Below the pieces are notes generated by a model. It worked only from the letters and a program-made list of their open reading frames with translations. It was not told the DNA's origin and ran no database searches. The position numbers and the translations under genes are program-made. A stretch of 64,000 nucleotides of DNA from Mesorhizobium sp. M00.F.Ca.ET.216.01.1.1. GTDB lineage: Bacteria > Pseudomonadota > Alphaproteobacteria > Rhizobiales > Rhizobiaceae. Below, piece after piece: positions 25,079 to 33,411 of this stretch (positions are counted from its first letter, which is position 1; the number at the start of each line of letters is the position of its first letter). The stretch spans positions 49,578 to 113,577 of the forward strand of contig NZ_SADR02000018.1 in the NCBI RefSeq assembly GCF_004010325.2. Reading direction: 5' to 3'.

Positions 25079-26358
25079 TGGATCAAGAAACTCTCGTTTA
25101 TGCCGACCTGGACGGCACCTCCCATCTTGTCGGGAGGCTCTGGGCGCACATGCGCAAGAACCGCGAAAGCGCCACTTTCGAGTATGCCCCGTCATGGCTT
25201 GAGAACAGAGAGCGTTTTGCTCTGGAGCTAGCGCTGCAGCTCGGCGAGGGCGCGTTTCATACAACAGCCGACAGATTCATGTTCGGCTCAATCGGCGATT
25301 CCGCGCCCGACCATTGGGGCCGGGCCTTGATGCGCCGCGCCGAAAGACGCCGTGCTGAAAGGGCCGGAGAAGCGCCGAACACCCTGAGAGAGATCGATTA
25401 TCTTCTCGCGGTGGATGATGAAGCGCGGCCGGGGGCCTTACGGTTTGCGACCAAGGAAGGAGGGCCCTTCCTCGCGCACCATGAGGACACCACGCGCATC
25501 CCGCCACTGATTGAACTGCCGAGGCTGCTGGCCGCTACCGAGCGCATCATCGACGATGACGATGATGAGGATGAGGATGAGGATTTACGCCTGCTTCTTG
25601 CACCGGGCTCTTCGCTCGGCGGCGCGCGTCCGAAAGCGTCCGTCAGAGACAGGGACGGCGCACTCATCATCGCAAAGTTTGCGCACAAAGATGATGAATT
25701 CAACACCGTCGCCTGGGAAGCAGTCGCCCTGTCTCTCGCAGCGAGGGCCGGGATAGCGACAGCCACATCACAGTTTGAGCATATCGCCGAAAAGCCGGTT
25801 CTACTGCTCCGCCGCTTCGATCGTGACGGCGCGACACGCATTCCGTTTCTGTCGGCCATGAGCATGCTGGGCGCAAAGGACAACGAGACGCACAGTTACC
25901 TGGAGATCGTCGACGCCCTGCGGCAAAGCGGTGCGAGGCCGAAAGAAGATATGCACGAACTGTGGCGGCGGATCGTCTTCACCATCATGATCTCGAATTC
26001 AGACGACCATATGCGCAATCACGGCTTTCTCTACACAGGCCCTGACGGCTGGATTCTTTCGCCTGCCTACGATCTCAACCCCGTCCCGGTCGACATCAAG
26101 CCGCGTGTGCTCTCGACGGCGATTGACCTCGACGACCAGACTGCCTCTCTTGATGTCGCGTTGTCCGTCGCAGATTATTTTGAACTTAAGCCCGCACAGG
26201 CAGAGGGGATCGCGGCAGAGGTTGCCGCCAGCGTATCCGGATGGAGAAACGAGGCCGCGCGCATCGGGCTTAGCGCAAGAGATTGCAACCGCATGGCATC
26301 AGCCTTTGAGCACCACGATCTAGCGGCGGCGCTAAAAAATAGCCGGCGGCTCGCTTGA
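25075..26358 (+). CDS. hipA: HipA-type serine/threonine kinase toxin
   Basis: A 427-aa HipA-family kinase. In E. coli HipA phosphorylates glutamyl-tRNA synthetase and causes growth arrest. The family features are present: glycine/serine loop LAPGSSLGGARPKA near residue 180, catalytic loop ISNSDDHMRNHGF near residue 305 with Asp and Asn, and SPAYDLNPVP as the metal-binding DFG-like motif. An unusual run of aspartate and glutamate (about residues 159-171, IIDDDDDEDEDEDL) precedes the glycine loop. Antitoxin HipB is encoded just upstream. It may stabilise the element or limit loss; that role is inferred. Confidence 0.9.
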   Translation: MMDQETLVYADLDGTSHLVGRLWAHMRKNRESATFEYAPSWLENRERFALELALQLGEGAFHTTADRFMFGSIGDSAPDHWGRALMRRAERRRAERAGEAPNTLREIDYLLAVDDEARPGALRFATKEGGPFLAHHEDTTRIPPLIELPRLLAATERIIDDDDDEDEDEDLRLLLAPGSSLGGARPKASVRDRDGALIIAKFAHKDDEFNTVAWEAVALSLAARAGIATATSQFEHIAEKPVLLLRRFDRDGATRIPFLSAMSMLGAKDNETHSYLEIVDALRQSGARPKEDMHELWRRIVFTIMISNSDDHMRNHGFLYTGPDGWILSPAYDLNPVPVDIKPRVLSTAIDLDDQTASLDVALSVADYFELKPAQAEGIAAEVAASVSGWRNEAARIGLSARDCNRMASAFEHHDLAAALKNSRRLA

Positions 26359-26676
26359 TGACCTCTAAGAATTATATCGCGCAAACAATCACACAAGAGT
26401 CCCCAGTTTCATCCTGTCGGACGCACCATCACCCCACAGTTTCCCCACAGAACAGCCGGAGGCAAACGGGAACAAAAGCAAGCGAACGTGACGGAAGAGC
26501 CCGGGAATCTATGCCCTTGCTGGTAGCGCACCTCGTTCGGGACGAGGGGGGCGCAGGTTCAAATCCTGGCCTTCCTTGTTTGCCGATTGTTCAATCCACG
26601 CGAATTTGAAACTATCTCAAAAAAGACCGGACATGCTTCGGATTAGAAGCGCGGTGCATCAGAAGCGCTTGTCTTA
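26359..26676. other. Gap holding a tRNA-Pro fragment
   Basis: About 318 bp between hipA and the convergent sulfatase gene. The main content is the tRNA-Pro-like fragment at 26519-26570; nothing else is supported. Confidence 0.5.
26519..26570 (+). tRNA. tRNA-Pro(CGG) fragment, likely attachment-site scar
   Basis: The stretch reads as the internal part of tRNA-Pro: D-loop end GGTAGCGCAC, anticodon stem-loop CTCG-TTCGGGA-CGAG with anticodon CGG, and T-arm GCAGG-TTCAAAT-CCTG. No acceptor stem or normal D stem can be paired, and no CCA end is present. It is therefore a partial copy, not a working gene. ICEs commonly integrate at tRNA 3' ends and leave such fragments. Confidence 0.6.
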
Positions 26677-28185
26677 CTACACTGCAATGCGCGCGTAAGC
26701 TTCCGGCGGGGCGTCATTGGCACGCATGAGATCGTGCATGAGAAGCATCATTTTGCGATCGATGTCGGGCGAGGAGAGCGGCGTCATCTGCCCCGGATCA
26801 TTGGCGAGATCGTACAGCCGCGTCTCGTTCTCCAGCAGCGCTCCGGGGCCGTAGTTGTCGAACATCGGCGAACGCTCGGTAACCGGGATTTTGAGGACCG
26901 GCGCGCCTTTCGTGAAGGGCAGGGGCCGCGCCAGCGACGCCCGGGCAAGTTCCTGTGGTGTGAACGGTTCCCAGATATGCGTTGGCATCAGCGTGTATTG
27001 ATAGACCTCCTGCGAACGGGGATCGGGTGGGAAACGGTGATAAGTGTAGCGCCCGTCCGTCACGTTGATGGCGCCGCCGAAATAGCCGAACAAAGCGCCG
27101 GGTCGGATCGGGCGGTCGGCCCCGAGCAGTGGCAGCAGCGAATGGCCCTGCATCTCGGAGGGAGCCGGCACGCCAAACAGGTCGAGGAATGTCGGCGCGA
27201 GGTCGATGGTCTGGGTCAGCGCTGAACGGCGGACACCCGCACTGCTTGGCCGGCGCGGATCATGCACGACGAGCGGGATATGCACGATTTCCTCGTACAT
27301 GTTCATCCGGTTCTTTGCCCAGAAGTCGTGCTCGCCGAGTAGGAAGCCGTGATCGGTCGTGACGACGAGCGCAGTGTCGCGCCAAAGATCGTGTGCGTCG
27401 AAATAATCGAGAAGTTGCCCCATCAGAAAATCGCAGAGCGCGACGACGGCGTAGTAGTTGGCGCGCAGCTCCTCACATTCCTGCGGCAGCTCGTCGACGC
27501 GGCCGTAGCGCGGCCAGTCGCGGATCGGACCGTTCCAGCCTGTTTTGAATTGCTCGCGAAATCGCTCGGGCGCGGTGAACGGCTCGTGCGGGTCGAATGT
27601 CTCGATCTGCAGGAACCAGTCGTCCGCGGTCCTGTTGCGGTCGAGGAACTCGAAGCCGGCGGCAAAACACTGCACCGAGGGGTAGTCGCTCTCTTCCCTG
27701 ATGAACTCACGGTTGACGATGTTGCGGCGGAACTTGTCGCGCGTCGTCTGGCTGAACTGCCGCTCATGATACATTTCGCGCAGGCGCTGCCACGGCGGCT
27801 GCACCATGGCCTTCCACGGGTCGCCCTCCTGCCCGCGGATGAAGTCGTAGCTGTCGTACTTTGTATGGTAGGTGGCGCCGCCATCCTCGAAATAATGGAA
27901 GTGGTCGGTGACAAGATGGCTGTAGACGCCGGCCTCGCTCAGCAACTCGGGAAAAGAATTGTCGAACGGCTCGAGCGGCCCCCAGCTCCTGTGGAGAAAG
28001 CTGAGACGTCCGGTCTGCATGTCGCGGCGCGCCGGCATGCAGGGCAGGCTGCCGACATAATGACGCTCGAAGGTTGCGGCGCGCTCGGCAAGACGGGCGA
28101 AATTGGGCGTCGGCACCCGCTTCCCGCCATAAGGGGCGAGCAAATGGCGGTTGAGCGAGTCGAAAAGAACGAAGACGGCTTTCAT
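26677..28185 (-). CDS. Sulfatase-family hydrolase (formylglycine type)
   Basis: A 502-aa cytoplasmic-looking member of the alkaline-phosphatase/sulfatase superfamily with no signal peptide. Metal-site Asp9 is in LFDSLN. The formylglycine motif CMPAR (Cys49-x-Pro-x-Arg53) is followed by RDMQTGR. Further metal ligands are in the TTDHGFLLGEH segment near residue 290. Members hydrolyse sulfate esters or, in some cases, phosphonate mono- and phosphodiesters. Its neighbours are phosphate-ester enzymes, so a phosphodiesterase role is as possible as a sulfatase one. It ends the minus-strand operon starting at the LacI gene. Confidence 0.88.
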   Translation of the reverse strand: MKAVFVLFDSLNRHLLAPYGGKRVPTPNFARLAERAATFERHYVGSLPCMPARRDMQTGRLSFLHRSWGPLEPFDNSFPELLSEAGVYSHLVTDHFHYFEDGGATYHTKYDSYDFIRGQEGDPWKAMVQPPWQRLREMYHERQFSQTTRDKFRRNIVNREFIREESDYPSVQCFAAGFEFLDRNRTADDWFLQIETFDPHEPFTAPERFREQFKTGWNGPIRDWPRYGRVDELPQECEELRANYYAVVALCDFLMGQLLDYFDAHDLWRDTALVVTTDHGFLLGEHDFWAKNRMNMYEEIVHIPLVVHDPRRPSSAGVRRSALTQTIDLAPTFLDLFGVPAPSEMQGHSLLPLLGADRPIRPGALFGYFGGAINVTDGRYTYHRFPPDPRSQEVYQYTLMPTHIWEPFTPQELARASLARPLPFTKGAPVLKIPVTERSPMFDNYGPGALLENETRLYDLANDPGQMTPLSSPDIDRKMMLLMHDLMRANDAPPEAYARIAV

Positions 28186-28200
28186 CGAACCTGGCAGGCC

Positions 28201-29004
28201 TCACTCATAGCTGCCAAACGCTACATGCTGTTTGACTGTGTCGACCAGCGCCGGCGTCGTGGCAAGGATCTCGCAGCCTTCCGTCAGGTGCACGGCTGCG
28301 AAATCATTTGTCCAGCCTCCCGCTTCGCGGACCAGGAGCAATCCGGCCACGGCGTCCCACGAATTCATGTGGCGCTCCCAGTAGCCGTCGAAGCGTCCCG
28401 CGGCCGTATAGGCGAGGCCGAGCGCCCCGGAGCCGAGCCGCAGATACTCACACCCTCCCGAAAGCAGCGCATTGACCGCGCGAACATGCTCCGCGACCGG
28501 CCGGCGATAGCTGAAGCCGATGCAGATGCGCGCGCGCGTCGGATCGGTTTCGCCGCTCACCTTGATCGGCCGGCCGTTGAGAAAGGCGCCGCCGCCTTTT
28601 CTCGCTGAAAAGAGCTCGGCCGCCGTCGGATCGTAGATGGTCCCGAGCGTCAGCTCGCCGTCGACGACCAGCCCAACCGAGACGCACCAGAATGGAACGC
28701 CGGTCAGGAAATTGTGCGTGCCGTCGATTGGGTCGATCACCCAGACGGCGGCCGCGTCCCGGTTGCGGGACCCGCGCTCCTCGCCGAGGAAGCCGTCTTC
28801 CGGAAAGAGGCGGCTAAGGCCGGCGACGATGAGGTCCTCGCATTCGCGGTCCGCCTCGCTCACCAGGTCCTGTACGCCCTTTCGATCGATGCTGAGGAGC
28901 TCGCGCCGGGCAAAATGGTCGGCGGCGAGCCGGCCCGCTTCGCGCACGACAGCTTCCGCCGCTCGCAAACGGTTATCGAGAAGGGTCGGCTGCAGTTGAG
29001 TCAT
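28201..29004 (-). CDS. Inositol monophosphatase-family protein
   Basis: A 267-aa member of the lithium-sensitive Mg-dependent phosphatase family. The motifs are complete: LGEE (Glu75-Glu76), the DPIDGTHNF loop (Asp91, Asp94) and NSWDAVAG near residue 215 with the third metal Asp. It would remove phosphate from inositol-phosphate, histidinol-phosphate or a similar sugar phosphate. It lies 15 bp upstream of the sulfatase-like gene and 12 bp downstream of a glycerophosphodiesterase gene, so one operon and one pathway are likely. The substrate is not proven. Confidence 0.9.
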   Translation of the reverse strand: MTQLQPTLLDNRLRAAEAVVREAGRLAADHFARRELLSIDRKGVQDLVSEADRECEDLIVAGLSRLFPEDGFLGEERGSRNRDAAAVWVIDPIDGTHNFLTGVPFWCVSVGLVVDGELTLGTIYDPTAAELFSARKGGGAFLNGRPIKVSGETDPTRARICIGFSYRRPVAEHVRAVNALLSGGCEYLRLGSGALGLAYTAAGRFDGYWERHMNSWDAVAGLLLVREAGGWTNDFAAVHLTEGCEILATTPALVDTVKQHVAFGSYE

Positions 29005-29016
29005 GACAAGATGTCC

Positions 29017-29826
29017 TCAGCCGGTCTGGCCGGCTTGTTTGACGAGCCGCGCGATGAACGGCACGTCGTCACCCGAGATTGAGTCGATCAGCCCATCGGC
29101 GATCCATCGCACGATATTCGGCAACGGGTCGCGGCCGCCGCGCCAGTATTCGGCGAGTTTGTCGGGGCGGGGCAGGCTCAGGCGAATGCTGAAGCCTGCA
29201 TCATGCAGTGCATGCGCGTCGTCGGCATGGAACATGTCGAGTTCGATCGAGACCGATGCAGCGCCGCATGCTCTCAGCACACCCACAATGTCGACATGGC
29301 GGGCGTGAGTGATGGCTTCCGTCCGGAGGCCCGGATGGCGCTCGACCGCACTCTTAAGCACCCCATGGTCGAAGCTGATCACGATCACGCGGTCGAGCGT
29401 GCGGGTTGTTCGCAGCAGGGCCGCCACCCGATCGACTGCGAGGTCCGGCTGCTCGGCCTCCTTGATCTCCAGCACGATCCCCATGTCGTTTGCCTTCGCC
29501 CAATCGAGCGCCTCGGCGACAGTCGGTATCTTCGTCCCGGCGAAAGCGGGATGGAACCGCACGCCTGCATCCAGCCTGCGGACTTGCTCCAGGGTGAAGT
29601 CGGCCGCGAAGCCGTGGCCGTCCGTCGTCCGGTCGACGGTCAGGTCGTGCAGGACGATCGGCTCGCCGTCAGCCGTCAGCACGATATCGATCTCGACCGT
29701 GGTCGCGCCCGCAGCCTTTGCCGCTTCGAGCCCAGGCAGCGTGTTCTCCGGGTAGTGAAGACTGTAGCCGCGATGGCCGCAGACAAGGGTACGACCCATC
29801 TCGCGGGCCAGGAAGCTAAAGGCCAT
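29017..29826 (-). CDS. Glycerophosphodiester phosphodiesterase (GDPD)
   Basis: A 269-aa GDPD with the full catalytic set: His18-Arg19-Gly20, Glu-Asn pair in PENT (26-29), metal ligands in EID (46-48), and His60-Asp61. It would cleave glycerophosphodiesters (for example glycerophosphoinositol or glycerophosphocholine) into glycerol-3-phosphate and an alcohol. No signal peptide, so it acts on material already imported. Its start overlaps the LacI gene end by 11 bp. A second, diverged GDPD-like gene is at 35629. Confidence 0.9.
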   Translation of the reverse strand: MAFSFLAREMGRTLVCGHRGYSLHYPENTLPGLEAAKAAGATTVEIDIVLTADGEPIVLHDLTVDRTTDGHGFAADFTLEQVRRLDAGVRFHPAFAGTKIPTVAEALDWAKANDMGIVLEIKEAEQPDLAVDRVAALLRTTRTLDRVIVISFDHGVLKSAVERHPGLRTEAITHARHVDIVGVLRACGAASVSIELDMFHADDAHALHDAGFSIRLSLPRPDKLAEYWRGGRDPLPNIVRWIADGLIDSISGDDVPFIARLVKQAGQTG

Positions 29827-30907
29827 CTACTTGGATCCCTATCTCGCCGGTACTTCTCTGGTGGCGTACCTTGACCGTTTCACGAACGACGAGCTCGACC
29901 GGGAAATAGACCGAGACCGGTGGCGAGTCCGGATCCGCAATGCGCCGGTCGAGGATTGACACGACCTCCTTGGCGATACGGTGGGGATCTTGCCGCAGCG
30001 TCGTCAGCCTGTAGGAGGTCCATGCGGCAATGGGCACGTCGTCGAAGCCGATGACCGAGACGTCGTCCGGTACGCGCAGGCCTGCTTGGCGCAGGTGATC
30101 GAGCGCGCCGAACGCCATGAGATCGTTCACGCAGAAGAGAGCGTCGGGCGCCGGTCCGCTTGCCAGCAACCGGCGCGCCGCCTCTTGTCCGCCGTCGTAA
30201 TCGGAGTGACCGGCGCGCACGATACTCGGCTTGAACCCGGACGCGACGGCGAACCCCGCGAACGCCTGCTCGCGGGCGGCCAGACTCGGGCTCGGATCCT
30301 CCTTGTTGATCACGGCGAAGCGGGAGGCCCCGGTCAAGGACAAGGCCTCGAAGGCCTGCTGCGCGCCGTCCCTGTCGTCGCAATGGACGCTATCGAGGCC
30401 GGTCTCGGCCCGGTTGATTAGGATCAGCGGTTGCCCGTTTCGCCGCGTGATCTCGACAAGGCTCTCCGGCGGCGAGCCTGAGAGGAAGACGGTTGCCTCC
30501 GCACGGTAGCGCAGCAATTGCCGGCTGGCATTCGCGATATCTTCGGCTGTGGTGCCGATGTTGATAATCGCCGGTACGTTGCTGCGCTCGATCAAAGCTT
30601 GCGAGAGGGCGGCAATCATCTGTGCCCGGAACGGGGAATCGGCATCGGAGGTTACCAGGCCGATCAGCCGGCTGCGATTGGCGAGAAGCCCGCGCGCGAG
30701 ATCGTTGACCTGGTATCCAAGAGCCGTAGCCGCCTCATGCACCCGCGCCAGCGTTCCCGGGGCGATGCTCGCGCCGGGCGTGAAGGCGCGCGAGACCGCC
30801 GACCGCGACACGCCCGCCCGCTCGGCCACTGCTTGGGCGCTCACAAAGCGGCCCTGACCATTGTCTTTGCCCTCAGCCACGACCCTATATCCCCTCCCAC
30901 TGGACAT
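29816..30907 (-). CDS. LacI-family transcriptional regulator of the phosphodiester cargo
   Basis: A regulator of about 363 aa with LacI helix-turn-helix (VSAQAVAERAGVSRSAVSRAF) and a periplasmic-binding-like effector domain (IGLVTSDADSPFRAQMI and SVIGFDDVPIAAW). The start is uncertain: ATG at 30907, or a GTG about nine codons later with GGGAGGGG upstream. It is divergent from the ABC transporter and is the first gene of the GDPD/phosphatase/sulfatase operon. A TTGCA-type inverted repeat (30932-30949) in the gap is a likely operator for both directions. Confidence 0.9.
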   Translation of the reverse strand: MSSGRGYRVVAEGKDNGQGRFVSAQAVAERAGVSRSAVSRAFTPGASIAPGTLARVHEAATALGYQVNDLARGLLANRSRLIGLVTSDADSPFRAQMIAALSQALIERSNVPAIINIGTTAEDIANASRQLLRYRAEATVFLSGSPPESLVEITRRNGQPLILINRAETGLDSVHCDDRDGAQQAFEALSLTGASRFAVINKEDPSPSLAAREQAFAGFAVASGFKPSIVRAGHSDYDGGQEAARRLLASGPAPDALFCVNDLMAFGALDHLRQAGLRVPDDVSVIGFDDVPIAAWTSYRLTTLRQDPHRIAKEVVSILDRRIADPDSPPVSVYFPVELVVRETVKVRHQRSTGEIGIQVDGL

Positions 30908-30931
30908 TCTCCAAAGCGCATTCATAATCCC

Positions 30932-30949
30932 GTTGCACAGCATTGCAAC
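30932..30949. promoter_or_regulatory. Probable LacI-type operator
   Basis: GTTGCACAGCATTGCAAC has perfect 6-bp arms GTTGCA/TGCAAC and a central GC. It lies between the divergent LacI gene and the transporter operon, 25 bp from one start and 47 bp from the other. TTGCA arms are frequent in LacI-family operators. Confidence 0.6.
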
Positions 30950-30995
30950 AATATGACGGCGCGGTGAAGCGTGTCGCAACAGGGAGGATAGCAGG

Positions 30996-32372
30996 ATGAT
31001 TCACTGGAAAAGCGGAACTGCTGCGGCGCTCCTGAGCGCAGCGTTGGCGGGCGGCTTAGCGGTCGCCTTCACAGCAATGCCGGTTTTCGCGCAGGAAACC
31101 GTGAAATTCGAGCTCTGGTCGCGCCAGGACCCCTCCGGGCCGCTGCGTGCGGGCAACGTGGTCAAAGCCGCCGAGCGGCTGAACAAGGAGCTCGAGGCCG
31201 AAGGTTCGCCCAAGCGCGTCGAGGTCGCGGTGCGCGAGAGCCCGGCCAAGGGCTTCGACGACGACGCGCTGCAGCTCCTCAAAGTGTTCGGCATCGGCCA
31301 GGGCCCGGACATGTTCATCGCCGCGCATGAATGGGTCTGCGCTTTCCAGCAGGACGGCTTCGTCCTCAAGCTCGACGACTATATCGCCAAATATCCCCAG
31401 CACTTCGGCACGATCTTCCCGTCGCTCTGGTCGTCGGCGAAGTGTTCCGACGGCACCTACGCCATCCCGCAGGACGCCGAGGCGCGGATGTTCTTCTACA
31501 ACAAGAAGCTCCTGCGCGAGGCCGGCTACGACGCGGCTTTCGTCAACGCCTTGCCCGAACGGGCGCTGTCGGGCGATCTCACGATGGACGAGCTCCTGGA
31601 TATCGCCAAGCAGGTGGTCGACAAGACGAAGGCTCATTACGGTATACTCCACCGGCCGAACAAGGGGCCTGACTACATCATGGTCTTCAATACCTACGGC
31701 AACGACTTCGTCGATCCGGCAACCGGCAACCTGCTCCTCGAACGCGACAAGCTCGCGGCGGCCTTCGGCTGGTTCGAGCGCGGGGTGAAGGAAGGGGTAA
31801 TCCCGGCCAACAACACGGCGATGGAATTCGATGCGCTGCGCAAGGAGTTCTACACCGGCAACGCCGCCTTCTGGATGTACGGCATCTGGGATCTCGGCAG
31901 CGTCGCTTTCCCGACCTACGGGCTGCCGAAGGACGAGAAGGCCTTCTTCGCGGATTGGGGCTGGATCGCCGGGCCGGCAGCCACGAAGGGCGGCGCGCCG
32001 GTCAGCCTGACCCATCCGATCGTCTATGCGATATCCGCCAGCACGAAGGAGCCGGAGCTCGCCGTCCGCCTGCTCGGCCACGCCTCGGCGGCCGACCTCA
32101 ACACCGACCATGCGATCACCACGACCCATATCGGCATCAAGCCGGAGCAGCTTCAGGACCCGCGCTATGCCGAGGCCTGGCCGCTCGCCCGCGCAACCGA
32201 GCTGCTCAAGATCACCAAGTTCCTGCCCAACAATGCGCAGTTCGGCGAGCTCAACGGCATCATCTATGCCGCAATCCAGGGCATAGAGTCGGGGCGGCTG
32301 TCGGCTGCGGATGCGGCGGCGTTCGTGATCGACGAGGCGTCGGCGAGCCTCGAAGACGTCGTCGTCAAATAG
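30996..32372 (+). CDS. ABC transporter substrate-binding protein, carbohydrate/glycerol-phosphate type
   Basis: A 458-aa solute-binding protein of the family-1 (MalE/UgpB-like) class with a signal peptide of about 32 residues ending at VFAQ. Mature landmarks are FELWSRQDPSGPLRAGNVV, FGIGQGPDMFIAAHEWV, YAIPQDAEARMFFYNKKLL and AAFWMYGIWDLG. The ribosome-binding site GGGAGG is 11 bases before the ATG. It heads an operon with two permeases, an ATPase and a GDPD-like gene. The ligand may be a glycerophosphodiester or phosphorylated or sulfated polyol; that is inferred from the neighbours. Confidence 0.9.
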   Translation: MIHWKSGTAAALLSAALAGGLAVAFTAMPVFAQETVKFELWSRQDPSGPLRAGNVVKAAERLNKELEAEGSPKRVEVAVRESPAKGFDDDALQLLKVFGIGQGPDMFIAAHEWVCAFQQDGFVLKLDDYIAKYPQHFGTIFPSLWSSAKCSDGTYAIPQDAEARMFFYNKKLLREAGYDAAFVNALPERALSGDLTMDELLDIAKQVVDKTKAHYGILHRPNKGPDYIMVFNTYGNDFVDPATGNLLLERDKLAAAFGWFERGVKEGVIPANNTAMEFDALRKEFYTGNAAFWMYGIWDLGSVAFPTYGLPKDEKAFFADWGWIAGPAATKGGAPVSLTHPIVYAISASTKEPELAVRLLGHASAADLNTDHAITTTHIGIKPEQLQDPRYAEAWPLARATELLKITKFLPNNAQFGELNGIIYAAIQGIESGRLSAADAAAFVIDEASASLEDVVVK

Positions 32373-32459
32373 CTGCGATCCGCGTCGCGATGGTCGAGCC
32401 ACACGCCGGATCGACCGTCGCGAGAGCAGGGCTGCGGAGCCGCCCCGCCAGGCCAGGCA

Positions 32460-33410
32460 ATGACGACAACAGATGAACTCATGATCGAACGGCGCGGCCA
32501 TGCGGGGTCCGCGACCCGCGGGCGCGCGAACTTCGCGATCTTCCTCGGGCCGGCGATCGTACTCACGGTCCTGTTCTTCATCGTTCCCGTCCTCATCGAC
32601 ATCGCGGTGTCCTTCACCGATCTCAACCGTTCGCTTCGCATCACCGGGCTCACTCTTGAGCAATACGAGAAGGTCTTCCGCGGCGACCGCCGGCTGACGC
32701 CGGTGATCGGGCTGACTTTCATCTACGTCTTCGGCACCCTGGCGATCTTCAACGTGACCTTCGGCCTGATCCTCGCCATCGCCACCACTTCGCTCAGAAA
32801 TGTGTCCGGCAGCTTCTTCCGGGGTGTCTGGCTGCTGCCGCGCATGAGCCCGTCGGTGCTCTACATCCTGCTCTGGCTCTGGGCGGTGAGCCCCGCTGAA
32901 GCCGGCCTCGTCAACCAGGTTCTCATGCAGGGCTTCGGTCTCGACGCACCGCTCGACCTGCTCACCTCCGCCCCGATCACGCTGATCATCATCTCGAACG
33001 GCTTCATCGGCGCCTCGATGGGCATGATCATCTTCACCGCCGCGATCCGAGGCATTCCCGAGCACCTGTTCCACGCCGCCGCGGTGGACGGCGCCGGGAC
33101 CTTCGCGCAGATACGCTTCATCACGCTGCCGGCGCTACGCTGGCCGATCAGCTTCGTGACGATCTACCAGACGCTCTCGTTGCTGGTCAGCTTCGAGTAC
33201 ATTCTGCTGCTCACCAAGGGCGGCCCGTTCTACGACACGACCGTCTACGCCCTTTACGTGTACCGGCGCGCCTTCGAGAGCGGCCAGTACGCCTATGGCG
33301 CCGCGCTGGCGCTCTTCCTCATCGTCATCGGCGTGGTCGTCGCGCTGCTTGGCTGGCGCTTCTTCGACATGGAGCGCCTGCTGCAGCGCCCGCGCATCGA
33401 GGTGCATTGA
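32460..33410 (+). CDS. ABC transporter permease (MalF/UgpA-like)
   Basis: A 316-aa inner-membrane permease with six hydrophobic helices. The permease EAA loop reads LFHAAAVDGAGTFAQIRFITLP near residue 202. A cytoplasmic N-terminal part of about 20 residues precedes helix one. It lies 87 bp after the binding-protein gene; the next permease starts one base after its stop codon. Confidence 0.9.
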   Translation: MTTTDELMIERRGHAGSATRGRANFAIFLGPAIVLTVLFFIVPVLIDIAVSFTDLNRSLRITGLTLEQYEKVFRGDRRLTPVIGLTFIYVFGTLAIFNVTFGLILAIATTSLRNVSGSFFRGVWLLPRMSPSVLYILLWLWAVSPAEAGLVNQVLMQGFGLDAPLDLLTSAPITLIIISNGFIGASMGMIIFTAAIRGIPEHLFHAAAVDGAGTFAQIRFITLPALRWPISFVTIYQTLSLLVSFEYILLLTKGGPFYDTTVYALYVYRRAFESGQYAYGAALALFLIVIGVVVALLGWRFFDMERLLQRPRIEVH

Positions 33411-33411
33411 G

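Noticed and set aside
26490..26580. Complete functional tRNA-Pro gene
   Set aside because: A partial acceptor pairing (GGAAG with CTTCC) exists, but the spacing is too long and the D arm cannot fold, so only a fragment is supported.
27349..28608. Plus-strand frame opposite the sulfatase and phosphatase genes
   Set aside because: Antisense shadow; the minus-strand genes have complete catalytic motifs.
31056..33074. Very long open frame (about 670 codons) antisense to the cargo ABC transporter genes
   Set aside because: It mirrors three clear genes in high-GC DNA, where antisense frames stay open by codon bias. It has no start signal or family motif.
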